A stretch of DNA of 64,000 nt from Luteimonas wenzhouensis. GTDB lineage: Bacteria; Pseudomonadota; Gammaproteobacteria; Xanthomonadales; Xanthomonadaceae. The notes under the pieces are model-generated. The model did no database searches, had not been told where the DNA came from, and was given only the letters and a program-made list of their open reading frames with translations. Where the stretch lies: NCBI RefSeq assembly GCF_007859305.1, contig NZ_VOHE01000001.1, positions 724,794 through 788,793 of the forward strand, given 5' to 3'. The number at the start of each line of letters is the position of its first letter. Position 1 is the stretch's first letter. Shown piece after piece: positions 10,622-19,340 of the stretch. Position numbers and translations under genes: made by a program.

Positions 10622-13600
10622 TCAGTGCTCGCTGGATACCGGCCGATCCCGCTTCACGGCGGCCTGCGGGCCGTCGGGATGTTCGACCACCTCCACCCGC
10701 GGCTCCTTCCACGGCCCGGTGACCCGGTAGGTCCGCGCGCCCACGCCGCCCAGCGGCTTGCGCAGCACCGCGTTGGCCACCGCGCCCACCGCCGCACCCA
10801 TCGGCCCCCCGGCGATCGCGCCCACCGCCGGCAGCAGGTTGCCGGTGCGCGGCAGCACTTCGATGGTCTGGTCGTGGGTCTGCGCGCGCAGGTCGCTGCG
10901 CCCGCGCATGTGGATGTCGGCCGCCGGACCCTCGATCGCCATGTCGTCGCTGCGGGCCAGGCCGTCGGCGATGCGCACCCGGCCACCGAGCCGGTTGAAC
11001 GCGAAGCCCCTGGAGAAGAAGTCGCGGAAATCGAGCATCAGCCGCCGCGGCAGTTGGGCGATGCTGAGCAGGCCCAGGACCCGGCCCGCCCCCGGCTCGA
11101 CCTCGACCAGGCGTCCGTGCTCGATCGCCAGCGACAGCTCGCCCTGCAGCGCGGCCAGCGAGAAGTCGCCCGGGCTGCGCGGCCAGCGCGCGTCGAACTC
11201 GAGCCGGCCGACGCCGCCGTCGATGCTCTTGCCGAAGCCCAGGCCCTGCATCAGTTCGCCGAAGTTGCGGCTGTCGGCCGCGGCCCGCAGGTGGGTGGCG
11301 CCCGCGGCGCCGCGGCCGGTCCAGCTGCCGCTGATGTCGATCGACTGCCGCTGCGAACGCGCCTGCAGGCGCTCGATCTGCATGCCCCGGTCGGTGCGGC
11401 GCGTGCGCAGTTCGACCCGGCCCAGCGACAGTGTCCCGAACCGGAACTCGTCCACGTCCAGCGACAGCGGCGGCACCCGCGCGGGATCCAGCGCGTCGCG
11501 ATCGTCGGCCGCCGGCGCCGCGGCCCGCGGCCCGGGCGGCGGCAACGGCCAGTACAGGCGCGCGAACTCGCCGCGCACGGCGTCGTCGCGCCCGCGCGGG
11601 ATCCGCAGGGTGCCCGACAATGCCTGGCCCTCGAACCCCACCTCGGTGGCGGCCCCGGTGTCGCTGGCACGCAGCCGCACGTCGTCGAAGCCCGCGCCCA
11701 GCAGCTGCAGCCTCGAGGCCGTCACGTCCACCCCGCGCAGCGCCAGGCCGCGCTCGCCGCCGCCGGTCCCGCCGGCGAGCATGGCCCAGCCGAGCGCGTC
11801 AAGCACCTGGGCATGGCCGCTGACCACCAGCCCGGTGGCCGGCGCCGGCTGCTCGACGCGGCCGGTGCCGAGGGCCACGCGCACCCCGGTCCGGCTGCCG
11901 GCGCTGCGCGCGCGCAGGCCCAGGCGTCCGCCCAGTTCGACCGCGATCTCGCCCTCGCCCAGCGGCAGCGAGGTGGTGATGGTGGTCGGCAGCGCGGCGG
12001 CCGCCGGCTTGGACAGCGGCTCCGGCAGGTCCAGCCCGGTGCCTTCCAGGCGCGAGCGCAGTTGCAGGCGCGCGCCGGTCGCCGCGCCGCGCTGCGCGCG
12101 CGGGATCGCCAGTGCCACCTGCCAGCGCGAGCGTCCGCGGATGCGCGGCGCGAGCCAGTCCAGCTGCGGCGCGTGCTGCAGCAGTTCGGCCGCCCCCAGC
12201 ATGGCGTCCATGTCGGCCTCGAACGCCGACCCCGGATCGCGCACATGGCCGCGACCGGCGCGCAGCGACAGCGTGCCCGGGCGGCCGGCGCGCACCGCGC
12301 TCAGGCCGTTGCCGTCGAATCCGTGCTGGTCGTACCGCGCCTTGCCGCGGACCTGTTCGAAGCCGAGCTTCCATCGCGCATCGGCCAGCGCGACCCCGGC
12401 CAGGTCGACCTCGCCCCCGATCGCCGGACGCCCGCCCGCGCCCAGCGGCAGCGACATCGCGAACGTGGCCGCAACCGGCCCGCTCGCGGACACGTTGTCG
12501 AACGTGTCCTCCACGCCCTCGCGCAGCGGGCTGGCGCGCAGCAGCTCGAGCAGCGGGCCGGCGTCGCCGCGGGTGCGCGCCCGCACCTCCAGCGCCGCGC
12601 GCGAGTAGTGCGCCAGGCGCGCCTCCAGGTCCCGCACCTCGACCCCGCCCAGGCGCCCGTGGCCGTGCACGCGGAAGCCGTCGTTCACGAAGGCGACATC
12701 AGCCTCGAGCGCCTCCACCGCCGGCCAGTCCGGCTGGAACTTCACCACCGCGCCTTCCAGGCGGGCCTGGGCATGGAACACCCCGGCGCGGTGGCCGTCG
12801 TCGAGGGCGCTGAACGGCCAGTGGTCCAGGTCGCCCGCGACCAGCGCGCGCCCGTCGAGCACGCGCCCGTCCACCAGGGCCTCGTCGAGCCAGCGCTGCG
12901 CCGCGGCCGGCATCCGGTGCCGCACCCAGAAGCGCTTGGCCACCGGCACCCGCGCCTCGTCGATGGTGGCGGCCAGCGACAGCAGCGGACGCGACCCGTC
13001 GTTCTGGAACCAGATCCCGCCGCGCACGTCGGCGGCATAGCCCTCGCCCTCCACCCGCAGCCAGGGCGTGCCCACGCGCATCCCCGCGCCCTCGCGCCAG
13101 CCCACGACGTCGCCGCGCAGGGCAACCAGGTGCGGCGCGCCGAAGCCCGGCGGCCAGTCGAAGCGGACCTGCGACTCCGGATCCACCTGGAAGCGGAAGC
13201 CGGCGGCATCGCCGTCCAGGGTGCCGGCCAGCCCGGCCAGCCCGGGGGTGTCGCCGACGCTGGCGAAAGCCAGCGCCTGCAGCCGTGCGTGGGCGCGCAC
13301 GCGCCCGCCGGCATCGCGCGCGATCACCAGCTCGTGGATCTGGACGTCCGGCGCCGCGGCCAGCAGCCAGGCGCGCAGGCGCGGCGGCAGGCGGTCGCCC
13401 AGGGCGGCAAAGGCCAGCAGCGGGCCGGCGTCGATGCGCCCCGCGCGCAGGGCCAGGCGCGAGCCGCCGGCGATCACCAGCCCGTCCAGCACCTGGCCGC
13501 CGCCATCGCGCGACAGGCGCAGGCGCGGCGCGTCCAGGCGCCAGCCCGCCTCGTCCGCCTGCCAGCGCGCGCGCGTCTCCAGTGCGTCCATGCGCAGCCG

Positions 13601-14461
13601 CGGCGGGTCCAGGCCGGGTTCGACCGGGGTTCCGCCCAGGACCACGTCGGCCAGCGCCGCGTCCACACTGAGCTGGCTGACCCGTCGCTGCTGCAGCTGC
13701 AGCCACAGCTGGGCACGGCCACGCCCGGCCTCCACCTGCGCCCCCGAATGCCGCAGCAGCGGCGTCCAGGCGGCGAGATCGGCATCGACGATCGCCGCGT
13801 GCGCGCGCCCGCCGCCGCTGCCCCGGTCCAGGTCCAGCGCCAGCTGCAGCGGCGCCGCCTCCTCGCGGATCCATGCGCGCGCCGCCGCGCGCACGCGGCC
13901 GGCATCCACCTGCAGGCGCAGGTCGATCCTCGCCAGGGTGGCCTGGAGCCCGAGCGACGGCGCGTCGATCGCCAGCCGGCCGCCGATCACCTGCAGTTCG
14001 CCCAGCGGCTCGAGCACGTCGAACGGGTCGCCGCCGCCCTGCTCCTGGCCGGGCAGCCCGCGCACCTGCCAGCGGCCGTCCTCGGCACGCTGCAGTTCCA
14101 GCTGCAGTCCGCGCAGGCGCAGCTCGGTGAACGAACGTCCGGGCAGCAGTCCCGCGTACTGCGCGACCAGGATCTCCGCCTCGCCGATCCGCACCGCGCC
14201 GGCTCCTTCGCCGATGCGCAGCCCGTCGACCCGCAGCAGCGGGCCGCGCCGGGTCCACTCGGTCTCCAACCGGTCGAAGGCCACCGGGCGCCCGGCGCGT
14301 TCGCCCAGCCAGGCCGCCACCCGGTCGGGATGGCGCTCGGCCAGCGGCAGCAGGCGGCTGACCGCGCCCACCACCAGGGCCGTGAGCACCAGCAGCAGGG
14401 CAGCGGCGTACCACGCGCCGCGGCGCGCGAGCCGCAGGCGGCGGCGCAGCGGCGTGGTCAC
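10622..14461 (-). CDS. yhdP: YhdP family AsmA-like envelope protein
   Basis: Very large envelope protein (1279 residues) of the AsmA/TamB-like superfamily. In E. coli YhdP works with TamB and YdbH in moving phospholipids to the outer membrane. A single N-terminal membrane anchor lies at about residues 14-35 after an Arg-rich start, followed by the TIGR02099 region and a long beta-rich body. The C-terminal AsmA-like part contains the LGLLSIAQLPRRLMLDFRD segment. It is downstream of rng and upstream of tldD, the conserved rng-yhdP-tldD order. A 24-bp gap separates it from rng. Confidence 0.93.
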   Translation of the reverse strand: MTTPLRRRLRLARRGAWYAAALLLVLTALVVGAVSRLLPLAERHPDRVAAWLGERAGRPVAFDRLETEWTRRGPLLRVDGLRIGEGAGAVRIGEAEILVAQYAGLLPGRSFTELRLRGLQLELQRAEDGRWQVRGLPGQEQGGGDPFDVLEPLGELQVIGGRLAIDAPSLGLQATLARIDLRLQVDAGRVRAAARAWIREEAAPLQLALDLDRGSGGGRAHAAIVDADLAAWTPLLRHSGAQVEAGRGRAQLWLQLQQRRVSQLSVDAALADVVLGGTPVEPGLDPPRLRMDALETRARWQADEAGWRLDAPRLRLSRDGGGQVLDGLVIAGGSRLALRAGRIDAGPLLAFAALGDRLPPRLRAWLLAAAPDVQIHELVIARDAGGRVRAHARLQALAFASVGDTPGLAGLAGTLDGDAAGFRFQVDPESQVRFDWPPGFGAPHLVALRGDVVGWREGAGMRVGTPWLRVEGEGYAADVRGGIWFQNDGSRPLLSLAATIDEARVPVAKRFWVRHRMPAAAQRWLDEALVDGRVLDGRALVAGDLDHWPFSALDDGHRAGVFHAQARLEGAVVKFQPDWPAVEALEADVAFVNDGFRVHGHGRLGGVEVRDLEARLAHYSRAALEVRARTRGDAGPLLELLRASPLREGVEDTFDNVSASGPVAATFAMSLPLGAGGRPAIGGEVDLAGVALADARWKLGFEQVRGKARYDQHGFDGNGLSAVRAGRPGTLSLRAGRGHVRDPGSAFEADMDAMLGAAELLQHAPQLDWLAPRIRGRSRWQVALAIPRAQRGAATGARLQLRSRLEGTGLDLPEPLSKPAAAALPTTITTSLPLGEGEIAVELGGRLGLRARSAGSRTGVRVALGTGRVEQPAPATGLVVSGHAQVLDALGWAMLAGGTGGGERGLALRGVDVTASRLQLLGAGFDDVRLRASDTGAATEVGFEGQALSGTLRIPRGRDDAVRGEFARLYWPLPPPGPRAAAPAADDRDALDPARVPPLSLDVDEFRFGTLSLGRVELRTRRTDRGMQIERLQARSQRQSIDISGSWTGRGAAGATHLRAAADSRNFGELMQGLGFGKSIDGGVGRLEFDARWPRSPGDFSLAALQGELSLAIEHGRLVEVEPGAGRVLGLLSIAQLPRRLMLDFRDFFSRGFAFNRLGGRVRIADGLARSDDMAIEGPAADIHMRGRSDLRAQTHDQTIEVLPRTGNLLPAVGAIAGGPMGAAVGAVANAVLRKPLGGVGARTYRVTGPWKEPRVEVVEHPDGPQAAVKRDRPVSSEH

Positions 14462-14485
14462 GCCGGCCGCGCCCCGCGCAGGGCG

Positions 14486-15970
14486 TCAGAGCAGGACGAC
14501 ATCGTACTGTTCCTGCAGGTACTGCTCGTCGGCCTGGAAGCGGATCGACTTGCCGAGGAACTCCTCGAGCTCGGCCACCGCGGTCGATTCCTCCTCGGTG
14601 ATGCGCGCCACCACCTTGGGCGAGGCGATCACCAGCAGCCGTTCGGCGTCGAACTGGCGCACCGCGCGCACGATCTCGCGGAAGATCTCGTAGGTCACGG
14701 TCTCGGGCGTGCGCACCATGCCGCGGCCGCCGCAGGCCTCGCAGGTCTCGCTGAGCTGGCGCTGCAGGCTCTCGACCGTGCGCTTGCGGGTCATCTCCAC
14801 CAGGCCCAGCGGCGAGAAGTCGTAGACCGTGGTCTTGGCGTGGTCCTTGGCCAGCGACTTCTCCAGCGTGCGCAGCACCTGGCGGCGGTGCTCCTCGTCG
14901 ACCATGTCGATGAAGTCGATGATGATGATCCCGCCCAGGTTGCGCAGCCGCAGCTGCCGCGCCACCGCCTGCGCGGCCTCCAGGTTGGTGCGGTACACCG
15001 TCTCCTCGAGGTTGCGCTGGCCCAGGAACGAACCGGTGTTCACGTCGACCGTGGTCATCGCCTCGGTCTGGTCGATCACCAGGTAGCCGCCAGACTTGAG
15101 CGGCACCTCCTTGTCGAGGGCGCGCTGGATCTCATCCTCGACCCCGTACAGGTCGAAGATCGGCCGGTTGCCGGTGTAGAGCTCGATCCGCTCGGCCAGC
15201 ACCGGCATGTACTTCGCCACGAAGGCCTGCAGCCGCTCGTAGGTCTCGCGCGAATCGACCTTCACCTTCTCCACGTCCTTGCGGATCAGGTCGCGCACCG
15301 CGCGCAGCGGCAGGCTCAGGTCCTCGTAGATGCAGGTCTGCACCGGCGCCTCGCGCGAGCGCTTGTCGACGATGTTCCAGACCCGCGAGAGGTAGGCCAG
15401 GTCCTCGGCCAGAGCCTCGGGGGGCTGCCCCTCGGCGTTGGTGCGCACGATGTAGCCCAGCCCGGCGTCGGGCGGCGCGAGCTCGGCCACCAGCGACTTC
15501 AGGCGCGCGCGCTCGGTCTCGTCCTCGATCCGCGCCGACACGCCGACCACCCGCGACTGCGGCAGCAGCACCAGGTAGCGCGAGGGAATGCTCAGCTGGG
15601 TGGTCAGGCGCGCGCCCTTGCTGCCGATCGGGTCCTTGACCACCTGTACGATCACTTCCTGGCCGTCGCGCAGCAGCTCGGTCACCGGGCGCACCGGCAC
15701 CGGCACCGGCGGCAGGGCTTCGTCCTCGACCTCGGGCTGGCTCGGCCGGACCACGTCGTTGGCGTGCAGGAACGCGGTGCGCTCCAGGCCGATGTCGACG
15801 AACGCCGCCTGCATCCCGGGCATCACCCGCTGCACCCGGCCCTTGTAGATGTTGCCCACCACGCCGCGGCGCCAGCCGCGCTCGATGTGCAGCTCCTGCA
15901 GCATGCCGTTCTCGACGACCGCCACGCGGGTCTCGCGCGGGGTGACGTTGACCAGGATCTCCTCGGACAT
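14486..15970 (-). CDS. rng: Ribonuclease G
   Basis: Endoribonuclease of the RNase E/G family that matures the 16S rRNA 5' end and decays some mRNAs. The start [13 protein letters not shown] gives 494 residues, the usual length. The S1 domain is visible at about residues 35-75 (GNIYKGRVQRVMPGMQAAF), the catalytic DNase I-like region contains VIDQTEAMTTVDVNTG and IIIIDFIDM, and CEACGGRG supplies the zinc-link cysteines. Its ATG overlaps the maf stop codon by one base (TGATG), so the two are translationally coupled. Confidence 0.96.
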   Translation of the reverse strand: MSEEILVNVTPRETRVAVVENGMLQELHIERGWRRGVVGNIYKGRVQRVMPGMQAAFVDIGLERTAFLHANDVVRPSQPEVEDEALPPVPVPVRPVTELLRDGQEVIVQVVKDPIGSKGARLTTQLSIPSRYLVLLPQSRVVGVSARIEDETERARLKSLVAELAPPDAGLGYIVRTNAEGQPPEALAEDLAYLSRVWNIVDKRSREAPVQTCIYEDLSLPLRAVRDLIRKDVEKVKVDSRETYERLQAFVAKYMPVLAERIELYTGNRPIFDLYGVEDEIQRALDKEVPLKSGGYLVIDQTEAMTTVDVNTGSFLGQRNLEETVYRTNLEAAQAVARQLRLRNLGGIIIIDFIDMVDEEHRRQVLRTLEKSLAKDHAKTTVYDFSPLGLVEMTRKRTVESLQRQLSETCEACGGRGMVRTPETVTYEIFREIVRAVRQFDAERLLVIASPKVVARITEEESTAVAELEEFLGKSIRFQADEQYLQEQYDVVLL

Positions 15971-16563
15971 CAGTCCGTCCCCCCGGGCCGGAAGCCCGTC
16001 CGCAGCCCGAACTCGTGCAGCAGCAGCATGGTGTCGTGCAGCGGCAGGCCCATCACCCCGGAGAAGCTGCCGTCCAGGCGGGTGACGAAGCGCTCGGCGC
16101 CGCCCTGGATGGCGTAGCCGCCGGCGCGGCCCATGGGCTCGCCGCCGGCCACGTAGGCGGCGACCTGGCCGTCGTCGAGCGCCGCGAAGGTGACCCGCGA
16201 GCGCGACAGCCGCTGCGCCTCGCGGCCGGCCGAAACCAGGCTGACCGCCGTGAGCACCTCGTGGGTGCGGCCGGACAGGCGCCGCAGCATGCCGGCGGCG
16301 TCGGCCGCGTCGGCAGGCTTGCCGAACACCTCGTCGTCCAGCACCACCTCGGTATCCGCGCCCAGGACCAGGGCGCCGGGCACGCCGGCCACGGCCAGCA
16401 GCCCGGCCCCGGCCTTCTCGCGCGCCATCCGGCGCACGTAGTCCTCGGCCGGCTCGCCGGGCGCGCGCGCTTCGCGGATGTCCACGTCGATCGTGCCGAA
16501 GGCGACGCCCAGGCGCGCGAGCAGCGCGCGGCGGCGCGGCGATTTGGAGGCCAGGTGCAGCAT
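15970..16563 (-). CDS. maf: Maf family nucleoside triphosphate pyrophosphatase (YhdE type)
   Basis: House-cleaning enzyme that hydrolyses dTTP, UTP and modified pyrimidine nucleotides. 197 residues: the SKSPRR signature is at residues 7-12, LGADTEV with the catalytic aspartate at about 69-75, and the LSGRTHEV and AGGYAIQG motifs favour the YhdE (dTTP/UTP) subtype over YceF. First gene of a maf-rng(-yhdP-tldD) run, the same order as in E. coli. The stop overlaps the rng start. Confidence 0.93.
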   Translation of the reverse strand: MLHLASKSPRRRALLARLGVAFGTIDVDIREARAPGEPAEDYVRRMAREKAGAGLLAVAGVPGALVLGADTEVVLDDEVFGKPADAADAAGMLRRLSGRTHEVLTAVSLVSAGREAQRLSRSRVTFAALDDGQVAAYVAGGEPMGRAGGYAIQGGAERFVTRLDGSFSGVMGLPLHDTMLLLHEFGLRTGFRPGGTD

Positions 16564-16685
16564 TCCACAAGGATACCCGCGGGTGCCCGCCCCCCAGCCG
16601 GCGCGGGCCGGCCAACCCCGTTCAGGCTCACGGGCCGTTCACCGGAACCTGACGACCCTTCCCCCAGCACTCCCCGGAGACCACC

Positions 16686-17423
16686 ATGTTGCGCATTGCC
16701 GCCACCCGCCTCCTGCTCGCGGCCAGCCTGGCCGCAGGATCCCTCGCGATGACCAGTGCCCATGCCCGGACCGGCGACCCGCCGGCCGTCCCCGCCGACG
16801 GCACCCTGCTGTCGGTGTCGGCCCGCGCCGAGGCCAGCCGCGTGCCCGACGTGGCCAGCCTCTCGACCGGCGTGGTCACCCAGGCCGCCGACGCCAATGC
16901 CGCGCTGAAGGCGAACTCGGCGCAGATGGCCAAGGTCGTGGCCGCGATCCGCGCCGCCGGCATCGCCGAGCGCGACATCCAGACCAGCGGCATCAGCGTC
17001 CACCCGCAGTACCGCTACGGCGACAACCAGCCGCCCACGATCACCGGCTACCAGGCCAGCAACACCGTCTCGATCAAGGTGCGCGACATCGCCCGCCTGG
17101 GCGAGGTGCTCGACGCGCTGGTGGCCAGCGGCGCCAACCAGGTCAACGGCCCCAGCTTCGAGATCGACCGGCCCGAGGCGGTCTACGACGAGGCCCGACG
17201 GGACGCGCTGGAGCTGGCGCGGGCGCGGGCGGAAATGTACGCGAAGTCGCTCGGCATGCGGGTGCGCCGCATCGTGAGCATCAGCGAGGGCGGCGGCTTG
17301 CAGCCGCCGGTGCCGATGATGAAGGCGATGGCCATGGACGCGCGGATGGAGTCGGCGCCGGTCGCGCCAGGCGAAACCACGCTCTCGGCGAGCCTGGACG
17401 TCGTGTTCGAACTGGGGAACTGA
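16686..17423 (+). CDS. SIMPL domain (DUF541) periplasmic protein
   Basis: Exported 245-residue protein with a signal peptide cleaved near AHA (residues 25-27) and a SIMPL/DUF541 domain spanning most of the rest (LSVSARAEASRVPD onward). It includes the ETSGISVHPQY-like segment and the ALELARARAEMYAKSLG helix. Family members such as E. coli YggE are linked to oxidative stress protection, but no enzymatic activity is established. Preceded by a CCCCGGAG ribosome site and followed one base later by a tiny charged protein. Confidence 0.88.
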   Translation: MLRIAATRLLLAASLAAGSLAMTSAHARTGDPPAVPADGTLLSVSARAEASRVPDVASLSTGVVTQAADANAALKANSAQMAKVVAAIRAAGIAERDIQTSGISVHPQYRYGDNQPPTITGYQASNTVSIKVRDIARLGEVLDALVASGANQVNGPSFEIDRPEAVYDEARRDALELARARAEMYAKSLGMRVRRIVSISEGGGLQPPVPMMKAMAMDARMESAPVAPGETTLSASLDVVFELGN

Positions 17424-17424
17424 C

Positions 17425-17592
17425 ATGCCCAAGGATCCGCGCAAGCCCGACGACCGCTCCGGCTACCGCGAAAAGCTGCCGCGCGACGGCAGCGAGGCCC
17501 GCGAACCGGGCGCGAAGAAGCAGCCCAACCCGGACGCCGGCGGCCTCGACCGGGAACCGGAGCAGGACGGGACCAACGACGGGGACCGCTGA
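17425..17592 (+). CDS. Small hydrophilic protein, 55 residues
   Basis: A short reading frame beginning one base after the stop of the SIMPL gene, with GGGGAA 9 nt before its ATG. The product starts MPKDPRKPDDRSGYREKLPRD and ends in an acidic tail (EPEQDGTNDGDR). It is rich in Pro, Lys, Arg and Asp, has no hydrophobic segment and is probably disordered. I do not recognise the family. Spacing and ribosome site argue that it is translated with the SIMPL gene; a 26-bp gap then separates it from convergent rlmH. Confidence 0.55.
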   Translation: MPKDPRKPDDRSGYREKLPRDGSEAREPGAKKQPNPDAGGLDREPEQDGTNDGDR

Positions 17593-17618
17593 GCCGGGCC
17601 CCGGCGCGGGACCGCGTC

Positions 17619-18089
17619 TCAGGCGCGGTGGTAGGGATGGTTGGCGAGCATGGCCGCGGCGCGGTAGAGCTGCTCGGCCAGCACCAGCCGCACCAGCATG
17701 TGCGGCAGGGTCAGCGGTCCGAGCGACCAGCGCTCGTCCGCCCGCGCCAGCACCTCCTGCGCGTGGCCCTCCGGGCCGCCGACGAGGAAGGCCAGGTCGC
17801 GGCCCTGCCCGCGCCAGTGCTCCAGGCGCCGGGCCAGGCCCTCCGACGAATGCATCCGTCCTTGCACGTCGAGCGCGACCACGTGCGTGCCGCGCGGCAG
17901 CGCCGCCAGCACGCGCGCGCCCTCTTCCTGCACGGCGCGCGCCGGATCGCGACCCTTGCCGCGCGGGCCGGGTTCGATCTCGACCAGTTCCAGCGGCAGC
18001 CAGTGCGAAAGCCGCTTGCGGTATTCGGCGAAGCCATCGGACACCCAGGCCGGCGGGCGCTCGCCCACGGCGACGAGCCTGGCCTTCAT
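17619..18089 (-). CDS. rlmH: 23S rRNA (pseudouridine-1915-N3) methyltransferase
   Basis: SPOUT-family methyltransferase acting on assembled ribosomes at helix 69. The start MKARLVAVGERPP gives 156 residues, the family length. The SAM-binding knot motif FLVGGPEGH lies at about residues 99-107 and the C-terminus ends in LYRAAAMLANHPYHRA, close to the family's invariant YHR ending. Last gene of the nadD-rsfS-rlmH cluster. An upstream frame extension was rejected because it overlaps no conserved sequence. Confidence 0.96.
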   Translation of the reverse strand: MKARLVAVGERPPAWVSDGFAEYRKRLSHWLPLELVEIEPGPRGKGRDPARAVQEEGARVLAALPRGTHVVALDVQGRMHSSEGLARRLEHWRGQGRDLAFLVGGPEGHAQEVLARADERWSLGPLTLPHMLVRLVLAEQLYRAAAMLANHPYHRA

Positions 18090-18171
18090 CGGGAAAGGTC
18101 GGCGACCCGGGGCGCGGCGGGCGCGCAGCGTGCGCGGTCGTCGGCGCGACGCGCGACGGCCACCACGCGCT

Positions 18172-18585
18172 TCAGGCCCCGTCGGCGTCGCCCGGCGCCG
18201 CGGGCGGCTCGTCGCCGACAGTCCACAGCCGCTCGAGCGCGTAGAACTCGCGCACCCGCGGCAGCATGACGTGCACGACCACGTCGCCGAGGTCGACCAG
18301 CACCCACTCGGCTTCGCGCTCGCCCTCGATCCCGAGCGGCTGGCAGTCGAGCCGCTTGGCATGGCGGACGACCTCTTCGGCGATCGACTTCACGTGCCGG
18401 GTCGAGGTGCCGGACGCGATCACCATGTAGTCGCAGACGCTGGTCCGGCCGCGCACGTCGATCTGGGTGACGTCCTTGGCCTTGAGCTCGTCCACCGCGG
18501 CGTGGACCGCCTTCAGCAGCACGTCGGCGGCCGGCGGCGGATTCGGAAGACGGGTCTTGATGACGTGCGCGGAGGAACTGGTCAA
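18172..18585 (-). CDS. rsfS: Ribosomal silencing factor RsfS
   Basis: Binds ribosomal protein L14 and blocks subunit joining when nutrients are low. 137 residues. The core includes the IDVRGRTSVCDYMVIASGTS block (about residues 42-61), WVLVDLGDVVVHVM and REFYALERLW, all typical of RsfS/YbeB/Iojap. It has a short extended C-terminus rich in Gly, Pro and Ala. Located between nadD and rlmH, the standard position; the gap to rlmH is 82 bp. Confidence 0.96.
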   Translation of the reverse strand: MTSSSAHVIKTRLPNPPPAADVLLKAVHAAVDELKAKDVTQIDVRGRTSVCDYMVIASGTSTRHVKSIAEEVVRHAKRLDCQPLGIEGEREAEWVLVDLGDVVVHVMLPRVREFYALERLWTVGDEPPAAPGDADGA

Positions 18586-18611
18586 GGCGGCGGCTCGGGG
18601 AACTGGCGGGG

Positions 18612-18617
18612 ATTATA
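18612..18617 (-). promoter_or_regulatory. -10 element of rsfS
   Basis: On the minus strand this reads TATAAT, a perfect -10 in the 44-bp gap between nadD and rsfS. It lies 26 bp before the rsfS ATG. This suggests rsfS-rlmH can be transcribed independently of the leuS-nadD genes. The -35 is poor. Confidence 0.5.
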
Positions 18618-18629
18618 ACGGGCACCCGG

Positions 18630-19328
18630 TCACGGGACCGTCACGCCGTACAGGCCGTGGCGGCGGATGTGCTCGGCCACGGCGGCCGGAAGCCATGCGC
18701 GCCAGTCGCCGCCCGAGGCGAGGGCCCGGCGCACTTGGGTGGCCGAACCCGGATGCAGGGGCTGGTGCAGGCGCAGCACGCGGCCGGCCGGGGTTCCGGC
18801 CAGGTCGGCCGGGTCGCGGGTCCACCGGCCCTCGAGGCAGTCGGCCAGCGGCGGCGGCAGGCGGGCGTCGAGATCGCTGCCCTCGCGCTCGGCGACGACC
18901 AGGTGGGCGAGGCCCGGCAGTTCGCGCCAGGCGTGCCAGTCGGGCAGTCCGAGCAGGCTGTCGGCGCCGAGCAGCAGCGCGATCGGCGCCTGCGCGCCCC
19001 CCTCGCGGCGCAGCTCGCGCAAGGTGTCGACGGTGTAGCTGGGGCCCTCCCGGCGCAGTTCGCGCGCGTCCAGCGCCAGGCCGGGCTCGCCGGCGATCGC
19101 CAGCGCGACCATGCGCGCCCGGTGCGCCGCGTCGGCGCCGGGCGGCGCGCGGTGCGGCGGATCGGCCGCCGGCGTCAGGTGCACCGTGGCGCGGAGCGCG
19201 TCGCGCGCGGCACGGGCGATCGCCAGGTGGCCGAGGTGGACCGGGTCGAAGGTGCCGCCGTACACGACGTGCACGGGGCCGGCGCCCGCCTGCGCCGTCG
19301 CTGCCTGTCCGCTGCCGTGGGAACCCAT
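18630..19328 (-). CDS. nadD: Nicotinate-nucleotide adenylyltransferase
   Basis: Adenylates nicotinate mononucleotide to deamido-NAD in NAD synthesis. 232 residues with the nucleotidyltransferase motif GGTFDPVHLGH at residues 24-34 and a C-terminal SATQVRRAL replacing the common SST.IR signature. The first 18 residues are Gly/Ala-rich and may be dispensable; a downstream start at the conserved VHVVYGG core has no Met, so the listed ATG is retained. Twelve bases separate it from holA upstream. Confidence 0.94.
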   Translation of the reverse strand: MGSHGSGQAATAQAGAGPVHVVYGGTFDPVHLGHLAIARAARDALRATVHLTPAADPPHRAPPGADAAHRARMVALAIAGEPGLALDARELRREGPSYTVDTLRELRREGGAQAPIALLLGADSLLGLPDWHAWRELPGLAHLVVAEREGSDLDARLPPPLADCLEGRWTRDPADLAGTPAGRVLRLHQPLHPGSATQVRRALASGGDWRAWLPAAVAEHIRRHGLYGVTVP

Positions 19329-19340
19329 CGCCGGCGGCCG

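Noticed and set aside
9443..16117. A 2224-codon open frame on the plus strand, antisense to tldD, yhdP and rng
   Set aside because: Its residues are Arg/His/Ala/Gln-rich with no domain or motif, and it is opposite three confidently identified genes; high GC keeps stop codons rare in this frame.
16620..16685. Nested GTTC/GAAC and TCAGG/CCTGA repeats upstream of the SIMPL gene as an operator
   Set aside because: The arms are only 4-5 bp and overlap imperfectly, which is expected by chance at this base composition.
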